Origin: Bacillota bacterium | Lineage (GTDB): Bacteria; Bacillota; Clostridia; Acetivibrionales; DTU013 | DNA length: 64,000 nt | NCBI GenBank assembly: GCA_023426125.1 | Contig: JAFABI010000041.1 | Coordinates: 1-64,000 of the forward strand | Direction: 5' to 3' | Shown here: piece after piece, positions 1 to 6,983 of the stretch | How positions within the stretch are numbered: position 1 is the first letter of the stretch | Layout of the letters: each line of letters starts with the position of its first letter | Program-made: the position numbers and the translations under genes | The notes under the pieces: generated by a model | What the model was told of the DNA's origin: nothing | The model's input: only the letters and a program-made list of their open reading frames with translations | Databases searched by the model: none

Positions 1-2
1 CT

Positions 3-404
3 TGGGCGGATGATATTGAAGCCGGGCGGTATGACAGCGAAATCGACGCATGGCATCATTATAGGGTTTATATCTGCAATCTTGCGACGATTGCGTGGGC
101 GAACAATGTAAACGACGCGCCTTATGCATCCATCATAAACAGGCTCGCGCAATTTGATCCTCAATACGCGGATATGAACGCTCAAATAGCGGAGCAATAC
201 TATAAATTAGGCGAGGAGAGTGGCTCAAGCGGCTGGTGTAAAAGCGGTATATGGAAAGAACTCGAGGAACTCGGCGGCGGACTAAACAACTATTCACGGG
301 ACGCTTTTCGTGACAAGGAAAAACGCGCAAATATCGCCACAAAATTTCGCGAGGCAGCGGATTGCATAGACGAAGTCGTGCGAATTTGCAGGAAATTTTT
401 CTAA
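3..404 (+). CDS. C-terminal part of a hypothetical protein, cut by window edge
   Basis: An open frame runs from the first bases of the window to a TAA at 402-404, giving about 133 residues with no stop. The true start lies upstream of the window; an internal ATG at 174 is in the same frame but has no convincing ribosome binding site. The protein is rich in Ala, Asp, Glu, Trp and Tyr and looks soluble and helical, with no membrane segment or signal peptide in the visible part. It ends in a basic tail (ICRKFF). I do not recognise the family. The frame is very probably real because it stays open through biased codon use and reads as a folded helical protein, but no function can be assigned. Confidence 0.55.
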   Translation, partial: WADDIEAGRYDSEIDAWHHYRVYICNLATIAWANNVNDAPYASIINRLAQFDPQYADMNAQIAEQYYKLGEESGSSGWCKSGIWKELEELGGGLNNYSRDAFRDKEKRANIATKFREAADCIDEVVRICRKFF

Positions 405-427
405 AATAAAGTAATGCGGGCCAAGCA

Positions 428-640
428 TTGCTAAATAAAACTTTGACCTACTTGACATCGGCTTACGAAAAGAGCGGGAAAAAATGGCGTGTGCCCCGTG
501 ATACCGCTTTACCGTTCCAAAGGGATGCTCCGACAGGCACATTCGTTCCTTTACCTTGTGGATATCTTCCTTTATCCTATGGTAGCAGCAGTGAAAACCA
601 TCAAGCCATCTCCTTTCGTCTCGATTTTCTTTCCCAATGT
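428..640 (-). mobile_element. Degenerate C-terminal fragment of an IS1182-like transposase
   Basis: On the minus strand at 489-542 the translation contains SEHPFGTVKRYHGAH. This closely matches the conserved EHPFGTxKR segment near the C-terminus of IS1182-family DDE transposases, from memory of that family. Upstream on the minus strand the frame continues with a charged Lys/Arg/Glu stretch typical of the preceding region. Downstream the expected AEIGLSFLAYN-like tail appears only in pieces spread over shifted frames. No inverted repeats or target duplication were found, so this is a relic rather than an intact element. Confidence 0.5.
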
Positions 641-690
641 TGCAATTTGGCCGGGGATATACTATAGTGATAATGCTTCAATGGTTTGAA

Positions 691-706
691 CCGATTAACC
701 AATCGG
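691..706. promoter_or_regulatory. Palindrome upstream of the arsR-type gene, candidate operator
   Basis: The sequence CCGATTAACCAATCGG is a perfect inverted repeat with 6-bp arms and a 4-bp centre. It ends just before the ribosome binding site (GGGGAG at 705-710) of the ArsR-family gene starting at 717. ArsR proteins bind palindromes overlapping their own promoters, so autoregulation is the obvious reading. The arms are shorter than the usual 12-2-12 ArsR site, so this is tentative. Confidence 0.45.
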
Positions 707-716
707 GGAGTGTATT

Positions 717-1085
717 ATGGATTTTGAAAAACAGATAGATTTAATCAAATCGGATTTTGAAAAAAGCCGCCGTCTGCTTATCGCCCTCGGGGACGAAACA
801 CGTCAGTCCATTATCATAACGCTGATGAGTGCCGAGTGCGAGGGGATGCGGGTGGGTGAAATCACGGCGAAGACACACCTTTCCCGCTCGGCGGTGTCCC
901 ATCATCTGAAAATTCTACTGGACACGGGCTTGGCAAAGGTATGGCACGAGGGCACGATGAATTTTTACACCGGCAATTTCGGCATCGAGTTTCAGCATCT
1001 ATGCGATCTGGTACACCACATAGAGGAATTCCGCACAGCGGTGACAGAAGCCTTTGGCAACGACAGTTGTTTTAGTAACAAATAA
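717..1085 (+). CDS. ArsR-family winged-helix transcriptional regulator
   Basis: A 122-residue protein with a winged-helix DNA-binding domain over roughly residues 18-95. The recognition helix region reads LSRSAVSHHLKIL, the hallmark of ArsR/SmtB proteins. No metal-binding CxC motif is present in the usual alpha-3 position, so the signal is probably not arsenic or cadmium in the classical way. The gene starts with ATG behind GGGGAG and a palindrome at 691-706 that could be its operator. The next gene, an EFR1-type ferredoxin, begins 13 bases after the stop with its own AAGGAG, so the pair is probably one transcript and the regulator likely controls it. The ligand is unknown. Confidence 0.85.
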   Translation: MDFEKQIDLIKSDFEKSRRLLIALGDETRQSIIITLMSAECEGMRVGEITAKTHLSRSAVSHHLKILLDTGLAKVWHEGTMNFYTGNFGIEFQHLCDLVHHIEEFRTAVTEAFGNDSCFSNK

Positions 1086-1098
1086 GGAGCGCACCATC

Positions 1099-1869
1099 AT
1101 GACGATCTTCTATTTTACATCCACCGGCAACTGCCTTGCGGTGGCTAAAAAAATCGGCGGCAAGCCTGTTTCCATCCCGCAGGTTATTGATTCACCCGAT
1201 CTGCATTTTAAAGACGATGTCATTGGCCTGATTTTTCCAATATACGGCTTTGGAATGCCCAAAATGGTCCGCAAATTCCTCGAAAAGGTCACATGGGAGG
1301 CCGAGTATTCCTTTGCCGTCGGTACCTATGGAAATCTGTCCGGCGCGGCCATGGCGAATGTGCAGACCTTCGCAAAGAAGCGGGGACAGCGATTCGATTA
1401 CACAGAAAGCCTGCTAATGGTTGATAATTATCTGCCCGGTTTTGATATGAACGAGCAGGTCGCCAGACTGCCGGAAAAGCGGGTTGATGAGAACCTTGCC
1501 CGGATTATCGCGAATATTCAAAACCGCAGAAAGCTTGACGCGACGGCAACCCCTGTCTGGAGAGCCTTTACCGCAGTGATAGGGCTTGGCGGGAATCTCT
1601 TGCTGAACGGCAAACAGGGACAAAGTTACATTGTAACTCAGGATTGCACCAAATGCGGCATTTGCGCCAAGGTCTGCCCCGCCGGAAACATCGCCATCAC
1701 CGATAAAGTCGTGTTTGGAGACAGATGTGAGGTATGCCTCGGGTGCGTCCACCTCTGCCCCCAAAATGCCATACACACGAAAAATGAAAAGAGCACCGAG
1801 AGGTGGCGCAATCCCGGTGTTACACTGAATGAAATTGTCGCTGCCAACGACAGGCAGAAAGGAAAATGA
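1099..1869 (+). CDS. EFR1-family flavodoxin/ferredoxin fusion protein
   Basis: A 256-residue protein. The N-terminal flavodoxin-like half begins IFYFTSTGNC, an FMN phosphate-binding loop. The C-terminal half holds two 4Fe-4S motifs, CTKCGICAKVCP and CEVCLGCVHLCP. This arrangement defines the EFR1-type electron carriers common in anaerobic Firmicutes. The ATG at 1099 is chosen over an upstream in-frame TTG because AAGGAG at 1084-1089 is correctly spaced. The gene follows the ArsR regulator directly, and its TGA overlaps an ATG (ATGA) that once opened a third, now frameshifted gene. The electron donor and acceptor cannot be inferred from the sequence. Confidence 0.85.
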   Translation: MTIFYFTSTGNCLAVAKKIGGKPVSIPQVIDSPDLHFKDDVIGLIFPIYGFGMPKMVRKFLEKVTWEAEYSFAVGTYGNLSGAAMANVQTFAKKRGQRFDYTESLLMVDNYLPGFDMNEQVARLPEKRVDENLARIIANIQNRRKLDATATPVWRAFTAVIGLGGNLLLNGKQGQSYIVTQDCTKCGICAKVCPAGNIAITDKVVFGDRCEVCLGCVHLCPQNAIHTKNEKSTERWRNPGVTLNEIVAANDRQKGK

Positions 1870-1951
1870 GTAAACGATAGCGGTCACCGGCGGCACGGGA
1901 TATATTGCCGGATATGCAAAAACTGCGGGCGTAAAAGCCATGCAGATTTAA
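1866..1951 (+). pseudogene. Relic of an NAD(P)-binding Rossmann enzyme
   Basis: An ATG overlapping the stop of the EFR1 gene (ATGA) opens a frame that stops after four codons. Adding one base in the A-run at 1872-1874 restores MSK followed by TIAVTGGTGYIAGYA, a classic GGxGxxA nucleotide-binding loop of short-chain dehydrogenase/epimerase or NmrA-like proteins. The frame then ends at a TAA after about 28 residues. Only the extreme N-terminus survives, and the following sequence is unrelated intron-like RNA, which suggests insertion and deletion. Confidence 0.6.
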
Positions 1952-1975
1952 ATGCCGGCAAAAACATAGCGGTAA

Positions 1976-2085
1976 GCAAGTCCTGGCGGCGTAGGCAAGA
2001 AATAACCTACAGACCAGGTACCTATGGGGTATAATCCCGTGTGGATAGGTTCATGGTGAACGATGAAGGTGAACCTCTCACGCAA
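1976..2085 (+). ncRNA. Probable group II intron 5' domain fragment, no maturase
   Basis: This non-coding stretch has the character of a bacterial group II intron domain I. Three closely packed stems are visible: GTAGG at 1991 with CCTAC at 2006, ACCTAT at 2020 with ATAGGT at 2045 enclosing GGG/CCC, and GTTCA at 2049 with TGAAC at 2057. The wording GTGTGGATAGGTTCATGGTG resembles clostridial intron sequences from memory. There is no reverse transcriptase frame, no domain V hairpin and no clear GTGYG start nearby, so only a fragment remains. Confidence 0.45.
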
Positions 2086-2247
2086 AGAATTAGTAACGTC
2101 AGAAAAGAACAATTTTCTCAAATTCGGGTAAGACTTAATTACTGGCAATGTCGAACCACCCACTTGTGTTTACTTCTTTTGCCAATTCTTTAATCCACAG
2201 TGGATTGAAAAAGTCTTGATTAATCAGCGGGATAACTTCCAAATCTG

Positions 2248-2712
2248 ATGGCAATGAGCTATCATATGATGATAGAAGACGGCGACAGACCGCTCATCGG
2301 CTGCATGCTTGGTCCATGGGATCACAGCTTTGAAACGTTGCGTAAAACAAGGGAATGTGTGCTTGCAATTCCGACGGCGGATCTTGCATCCAAAGTTGTT
2401 GAAATCGGTAACTGCTCAGGTACAAATACGGATAAGTTTAAAACCTTTGGTTTGACACCGGCACCAGCTGAAGAGGTTAAAGCTCCGCTTGTGGTTGAAT
2501 GTTTGGCGAATCTGGAGTGCCGTATTTACGATGACAGCCTGATAAATCAATACAACCTTGTCATTCTGGAGGTGGTGAGAGCGTGGATTGACCCGGAGCG
2601 TAAGGAACTGCAGATGATCCATCACAATGGAAACGGAACCTTCAGAATTGATGGTAAAACGTTGGATCTCAGGGATAAAATGGTGAGATGGTCGTCCTAT
2701 GCGCGGCGTTGA
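2248..2712 (+). pseudogene. Flavin reductase-like protein, N-terminally truncated
   Basis: The 154-residue frame matches flavin reductase-like FMN-binding proteins: GCMLGPWDHSFETL, the ECVLAIP segment, the NCSG loop, and ANLECRI followed by the ILEVV strand. Members normally start about 30-40 residues earlier with a strand and a loop leading into NIMAMSYH. Here the homology begins abruptly at MAMSYHM, and upstream sequence gives neither the missing strand nor a ribosome binding site. The gene has therefore lost its 5' end, probably in the event that left the intron-like fragment just before it. The C-terminal part is intact to its TGA. An expressed short form cannot be excluded but would lack part of the flavin site. 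Confidence 0.7.
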
Positions 2713-2737
2713 CAGGAGGTTGTGATTGTAAAAGCAG

Positions 2738-2788
2738 AAAATGACCGATGTTTATTTTTGCAGAAGCAAAAGGACGTTGGGTCATTTT
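2738..2788. terminator. Stem-loop between convergent genes, candidate bidirectional terminator
   Basis: AAAATGACC at 2738-2746 pairs with GGTCATTTT at 2780-2788. An inner TTTTGC/GCAAAA hairpin lies at 2756-2771. The A-rich and T-rich ends allow it to act as an intrinsic terminator in both directions, which suits its place between the truncated flavin reductase (plus) and the merR gene (minus). Confidence 0.45.
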
Positions 2789-2842
2789 GTGTGAAAAATG
2801 GAAACCTTATATAGACAAGTAAAAACACGATTGCAATTGGGG

Positions 2843-3217
2843 TTATGGAAAATTAACTGTGTTTAACATTACATCGTATAATGCGAGCTTATAATTGACT
2901 TTCTCCAAGTGCTTGAGAGTCTGTGATAATTGCTCCTGTACCTTAACCCTGTGATCCATCATCATCTGTTTACGTTCTGGGATAGTGCTATCTCCCTGTT
3001 TAAATAGCTTCACATATCGTTTTATCTCAGAAAGCGGCATGCCTGTTTCGCGTAAAGCCGTTATGAATTCGATCCACTCAAGATTTTGCTCATCATAAAC
3101 TCGATTTCCGCTATCGTTTCGATTCACAAAAGGCAGAACGCCCTCTTTTTCATAAAAGCGCAAAGTGTATTCGGAAACACCGGTTTTTTCTGAAAATTGC
3201 TTTATAGACAAAAACAT
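2843..3217 (-). CDS. MerR-family transcriptional regulator
   Basis: A 124-residue protein with an N-terminal MerR helix-turn-helix: IKQFSEKTGVSEYTLRFYEKEGVL, residues about 4-27, followed by the wing and the dimerisation helix rich in Gln, Lys and Leu. There are no effector-domain cysteines, so it belongs to the small aldehyde- or stress-responsive MerR group rather than the metal sensors. It starts with ATG behind AGGAGG. It is divergent from yqhD, whose promoter has the 19-bp spacer and central dyad typical of MerR activation (3427-3457). The simplest reading is that this protein activates yqhD in response to a reactive aldehyde or similar electrophile; that function is inferred from context. 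Confidence 0.85.
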   Translation of the reverse strand: MFLSIKQFSEKTGVSEYTLRFYEKEGVLPFVNRNDSGNRVYDEQNLEWIEFITALRETGMPLSEIKRYVKLFKQGDSTIPERKQMMMDHRVKVQEQLSQTLKHLEKVNYKLALYDVMLNTVNFP

Positions 3218-3234
3218 TGGGTATGCCTCCTATG

Positions 3235-3249
3235 TAGTTAGAGTAACTA
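3235..3249. promoter_or_regulatory. Palindrome upstream of merR, candidate autoregulatory site
   Basis: TAGTTAGAGTAACTA is a perfect inverted repeat with 6-bp arms around GAG. It lies just upstream of the merR ribosome binding site on the minus strand. It may be a second MerR site or the merR operator, although its half sites differ from the dyad in the yqhD promoter. Confidence 0.35.
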
Positions 3250-3426
3250 TAAGTTGATGGTAACATATAATTGCACTGATAGCAAGCTGAAAGACAACAA
3301 ATGATTCAAAAGTCAAAATAACAGTACGAGAAATAGCTTTTATAAAGAGAATATAAGTAAATACAAGGAGTTTGTAACTATAAAGGCCGAACTTTTTATA
3401 TTTACATTGTATATTTAAAATACTAC

Positions 3427-3457
3427 TTGACTTAGAGCTTAATATAAGATTTATACT
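3427..3457 (+). promoter_or_regulatory. yqhD promoter with 19-bp spacer and central dyad
   Basis: A -35 element TTGACT at 3427-3432 and a -10 element TATACT at 3452-3457 are separated by 19 bases, 2 bases longer than the sigma-A optimum. CTTA-ATA-TAAG at 3438-3448 sits in the middle of this spacer. A long spacer with a central dyad is the known architecture of MerR-activated promoters, where the regulator untwists the DNA to realign the two elements. The divergent merR gene is 210 bases away. Confidence 0.6.
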
Positions 3458-3486
3458 GGTTATACAAAACTCAAGGAGGTTTTTTC

Positions 3487-4653
3487 ATGCTTAATTTTGA
3501 TTTTTACAATCCAACCCGTATTTTGTTCGGTAAGGACAGGTTAGAGAGTATTCATAAGTTTGTTCCGGCCGAGGCTGCTGTTTTAATAACTTATGGAGGT
3601 GGAAGCGCTAAAAGGAGCGGCCTCATCGACAGGGTAAAAACTGTGCTTGGAAACAGGAAGGTATGTGAATTCGGCGGTATAGAGCCAAATCCACATTACG
3701 AAACCTTAGTAAAAGCAGTAGAAGTTATACGCAATGAACACATAGGTTTTATCATTGCCATTGGCGGGGGTTCCGTCATCGACGGGACAAAATTCATAAC
3801 ACTTGCCTCATCTTACGGCGGAGACTTACACGACCTGCTGAAATACGGCTTTGCACCCATCCCAATAGAGACCGTAGGGAAAGCGGTTCCATTTGGCACA
3901 GTGCTTACCCTACCCGCTACCGGCTCAGAAATGAACAGCGGCGCTGTGATCAGCTATGAGCAAGGAAAATACTCCGTTTTCAGCGAGCTGGCTTTTCCTA
4001 AATTTTCAATCCTAGACCCAACCCTGACCTATACGCTTCCCAAAACTCAGGTTGCCAATGGAGTGATCGATGCATTCGTGCATACGACAGAGCAATATCT
4101 TACTTATCCCGTGGATGGCAGGGTACAGGATCGTATATCGGAGGGTATACTGCAGACGTTGATTGAAATAGGCGAAACTGCAGTTGCCGAATCGGAAAAC
4201 TACGATACGCGGGCAAATTTGGTATGGAGTGCTACACTGGCGCTGAATGGATTACTATGTGCAGGTGTGCCGCAGGATTGGGCAGCTCATATGATTGGTC
4301 ATGAGCTAACCGCCTTATATGGCATTGATCATGGACAATCCCTGGCGATAATTCTGCCGGCATTATTGGATATACGCCGCGAGCAAAAGCGTGCGAAGCT
4401 TCTGCAATATGCAGAACGTGTTTGGCATATAGAGAAAGGCAGTGAAGATGAAAAGATCGACTTGGCAATCCGCCATACCAAAGAGTTCTTTGAAAACCTC
4501 GGTGTAAAAACCAATTTGTCCGGCTATGGCGTTGGAGCAGATAAAATACCGATTATTATCGAGCGGTTAAAAGCTCATGGAATGACCGCACTTTCTGAAA
4601 CTCAGGATCTTACACTGGATATAAGCCAGAAGATTCTTGAAAGAGCATTGTAG
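3487..4653 (+). CDS. yqhD: YqhD-like iron/zinc-type alcohol dehydrogenase, NADPH aldehyde reductase
   Basis: A 388-residue group III metal-dependent alcohol dehydrogenase. Visible features are the NTRILFG-like N-terminus (here NPTRILFG), the THGGGS-like ITYGGGS loop, the cofactor loop AIGGGSVIDGTKF, the TLPATGSE segment, and the metal-binding residues in VIDAFVHTTEQY and HMIGHELTALYGIDHGQ. The whole chain tracks E. coli YqhD closely from memory and is of the usual length (about 387). YqhD reduces short-chain and toxic aldehydes with NADPH. The start is ATG behind AAGGAGG. The MerR-type promoter and divergent merR gene point to aldehyde- or electrophile-induced expression. Confidence 0.9.
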   Translation: MLNFDFYNPTRILFGKDRLESIHKFVPAEAAVLITYGGGSAKRSGLIDRVKTVLGNRKVCEFGGIEPNPHYETLVKAVEVIRNEHIGFIIAIGGGSVIDGTKFITLASSYGGDLHDLLKYGFAPIPIETVGKAVPFGTVLTLPATGSEMNSGAVISYEQGKYSVFSELAFPKFSILDPTLTYTLPKTQVANGVIDAFVHTTEQYLTYPVDGRVQDRISEGILQTLIEIGETAVAESENYDTRANLVWSATLALNGLLCAGVPQDWAAHMIGHELTALYGIDHGQSLAIILPALLDIRREQKRAKLLQYAERVWHIEKGSEDEKIDLAIRHTKEFFENLGVKTNLSGYGVGADKIPIIIERLKAHGMTALSETQDLTLDISQKILERAL

Positions 4654-4990
4654 TTTTTTCCATAAAGCTGATGTTAATGCTAAAGATAGGGTGCAACGAA
4701 CAGTTGAAAAGCTCGTGGAAGAGATTGCAATTTTTGCGTTATCTTAACGGATTTACCGGTAGATTTTCAAGGATAGGGGTGAATGCTACAATTGTCTAAA
4801 GATGCAATAGCAAATGATGAATTTTTCTTGGCTATAAGGTTGAATGCTGCGGCACAATCCATGTGTACCGTGGTAAAACCGGTGGTTTCCAAATGCTCAA
4901 ACCTCTAGATACAACCTTTTGTAAAAATTGATGGGGGTTCTAATAGTGCTGTTATTTAGTAGATTCGAAGAGTTTTAGGAGGAAAACGGT
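4654..4990. other. Intergenic stretch with one weak 41-codon frame
   Basis: No recognisable gene is present. An ATG at 4783 opens a 41-codon frame to a TAG at 4906-4908 with GGATAGGGG only 3 bases before it; the peptide resembles nothing I know and may be the remnant of a lost gene. No clear terminator for yqhD is seen. AGGAGG-like sequence at 4978-4983 serves the next gene. Confidence 0.3.
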
Positions 4991-5794
4991 ATGGTAAAGT
5001 TTTATAGCTCTGAGTTTTCAAAAACCGCTATGAAGTTTTGTGAAAAGCTTGAGTATGCACAAGAAATCGTTAAGGGGAACATATATATGAAGGAATGTGG
5101 ATATTTTCGATATCTTGAAGACACTTTTCGTGGCGATCCATATGATGGAGTGACTCGTATTGTGGAGGAGTACAAAAAAATTCCTTTCACTTTTTCTGAT
5201 GGAACGAAACGTGAAATTCAAATTATGAACGACGACATTTATGGTTTGGAAGGCGATGATAAATTTCCTATATTTTGTTCGACTTTATTTGACGAGAATA
5301 TTATTACTCCTCTATCTGATTCTTCCGGTGTTTTCTGCAAAGAATTTCTAAAAGAGATCTCTCAATTTGGTAAGTATGTTGCGTGTTTTTCAATTGAAGA
5401 GTTTGAAGATAAAGCTTTGGATCATGCTTTTGAGAAAGATTTGTTTTATCAATTCGGTAGAGTGGCCTATTTAAATTGTACTGATGTATTTCCGTCCTCA
5501 TCCCATAATGTGCAGATAGATGAACGAGTTAAAATGTTTTGGGGGATAATTTATAAGCATACAGGAGAAAGTATTGAAGGCGGCATACTTTTTCAAACTG
5601 AGAGTTATGCTTTATTTCAAAAGGACCCTTTTTACAGATGGCAAAATGAATGGCGCTTTGTACTATTGGATAAAGAGAATATTCTTATTCCTGCTCATAG
5701 TGATTACTATGTCATGTCAATAGGTTCATTTAGTAGTGGCAGAATCTATGAAATTAATGATATTGTAAATGCAACTATTGAGTTTAATTATTGA
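4991..5794 (+). CDS. Hypothetical soluble protein, 267 residues
   Basis: A 267-residue protein beginning with ATG behind AGGAGGAAA. It is acidic and aromatic-rich with no signal peptide or membrane segment. Near residues 27-55 it has a GNIYMKECGYFRYLED then FRGDPYDG pattern. Near the C-terminus it has QNEWRFVLLD. A Phe-Arg-Gly-Asp-Pro-type loop early and a Gln/Glu-Trp-Arg strand late recall small proteins often found near phage or defence genes (DUF2971-like), but I cannot confirm this. Codon use is more AT-rich than in yqhD, which fits an acquired gene. It stands alone between two long intergenic stretches. Confidence 0.7.
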   Translation: MVKFYSSEFSKTAMKFCEKLEYAQEIVKGNIYMKECGYFRYLEDTFRGDPYDGVTRIVEEYKKIPFTFSDGTKREIQIMNDDIYGLEGDDKFPIFCSTLFDENIITPLSDSSGVFCKEFLKEISQFGKYVACFSIEEFEDKALDHAFEKDLFYQFGRVAYLNCTDVFPSSSHNVQIDERVKMFWGIIYKHTGESIEGGILFQTESYALFQKDPFYRWQNEWRFVLLDKENILIPAHSDYYVMSIGSFSSGRIYEINDIVNATIEFNY

Positions 5795-5959
5795 GTATAT
5801 AAAATCCATTTTGCGAATAAAGTTACAGAACGACATGAATGGATAGTTCGGTTATAATGTTTTTATGCTGATGTCAGGTATTTCTGTCCATGTCTGGACG
5901 GCATCTTTTTTGACCCAACTTTCCAAATTTTGCTAAAGAAAGTCGGTGCAAATTGTAGC

Positions 5960-5987
5960 TTGATAAATAGTTAACATATGCTATAAT
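5960..5987 (+). promoter_or_regulatory. Sigma-A-type promoter upstream of the yesM-like relic
   Basis: TTGATA at 5960-5965 and TATAAT at 5982-5987 are separated by 16 bases. Downstream, AGGAGAA precedes an ATG at 6041 that opens a 13-codon frame ending at TAG 6080-6082. This is either a short leader or the remnant of a lost start region. The remainder of 5795-6135 shows nothing else. Confidence 0.55.
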
Positions 5988-6135
5988 TTAGATAACATGA
6001 TAAATGTCTGTTTGACCTGAAATATGTTTTTATAGGAGAAATGATGATTAGAACTATTCCTGCAATAGAGGTTCAATTATAGAAGCGGATATTGCTAAAA
6101 ACCATTCATAATAGCATAAGGTCTGGAAAAAATAT

Positions 6136-6977
6136 ATGTTGAAATTATGGAAGCAAATTATTAACTTCAAATACAATTCAATCAGGTTTCGTTTAATAAA
6201 GTATTTTTTAATATTGGTTTTGGTACCAATTATATCGATTGGTGTTATTACATTCTTTTCATCGTCAATGATAATTAATAATAAGGTGAACCGATATGAA
6301 AAAGCTACGTTGAGTCAAATACGAAAAAACATTGAATTCAGGCTGGATCAGATTAATTATGTAGCATCCAGTATCCTTGTGAATAAGGAAGTCCAAAGTA
6401 TAATACATTGAACTCGGTAAACTGTATAGCAAAGCTGCATAATGAAGAGGATATCAGCCGGATTGTTGTAAGCTTGAGCGATTTACTCCGGATCAGTGTG
6501 AGCAAGAAAGGTGAGTACATCCTGCTTAGGGAGGAAGTGGAATATGTGAACAAGTATTTAATCATACAAAACATCCGGTATAGAGATAAGTTTACGGCCA
6601 TTTTTGATATTGAGGATTCCCTTAAGGAAAAGAAAATACTCAAGCTTTTACTCCAGCCATTGGTTGAGAACTGCATTTACCATGGGCTTGAGACTTTGGA
6701 AACCAAAGGGGAAATTCGAATAAACGCTTATGAGGATAAGGGAGATATACTCATTAAAGTAAAGGATAACGGTGTGGGCCTGGAAGAAGACAAGCTGCTC
6801 AGGATGAACGAAGCATTTAAGAACTATAGGGATGACAATCAGGAGAGTATCGGCGTAAGGAACGTAAATGCCCGGATTAAATTACATTTCGCTGACAAAT
6901 ACGGTTTGCAATTTTATAATAATATCGAAGGGCCAGGGCTCACAGTGGAATTACGGGTACCTGTACTTGATAATTAG
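6136..6977 (+). pseudogene. YesM-like sensor histidine kinase, internally deleted and frameshifted
   Basis: The first 91 codons encode the start of a YesM-type kinase: a transmembrane helix at about residues 21-45 (LILVLVPIISIGVITFF) and the beginning of the sensor region. The frame then stops at 6409-6411. In the next frame sequence resumes at about 6400 with YNTLNSVNCIAKL, the segment right after the phospho-accepting His of the His_kinase family. It runs on through the HATPase domain (PLVENCIYHGLE, DNGVGLE) to 6977. The rest of the sensor, HAMP and the catalytic INPHFL box are missing, about 300 codons. The joint lies at TATAATACA, where the two parts merge. The protein cannot autophosphorylate, so the adjacent response regulator is orphaned. 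Confidence 0.85.
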
Positions 6978-6983
6978 GGGGAT

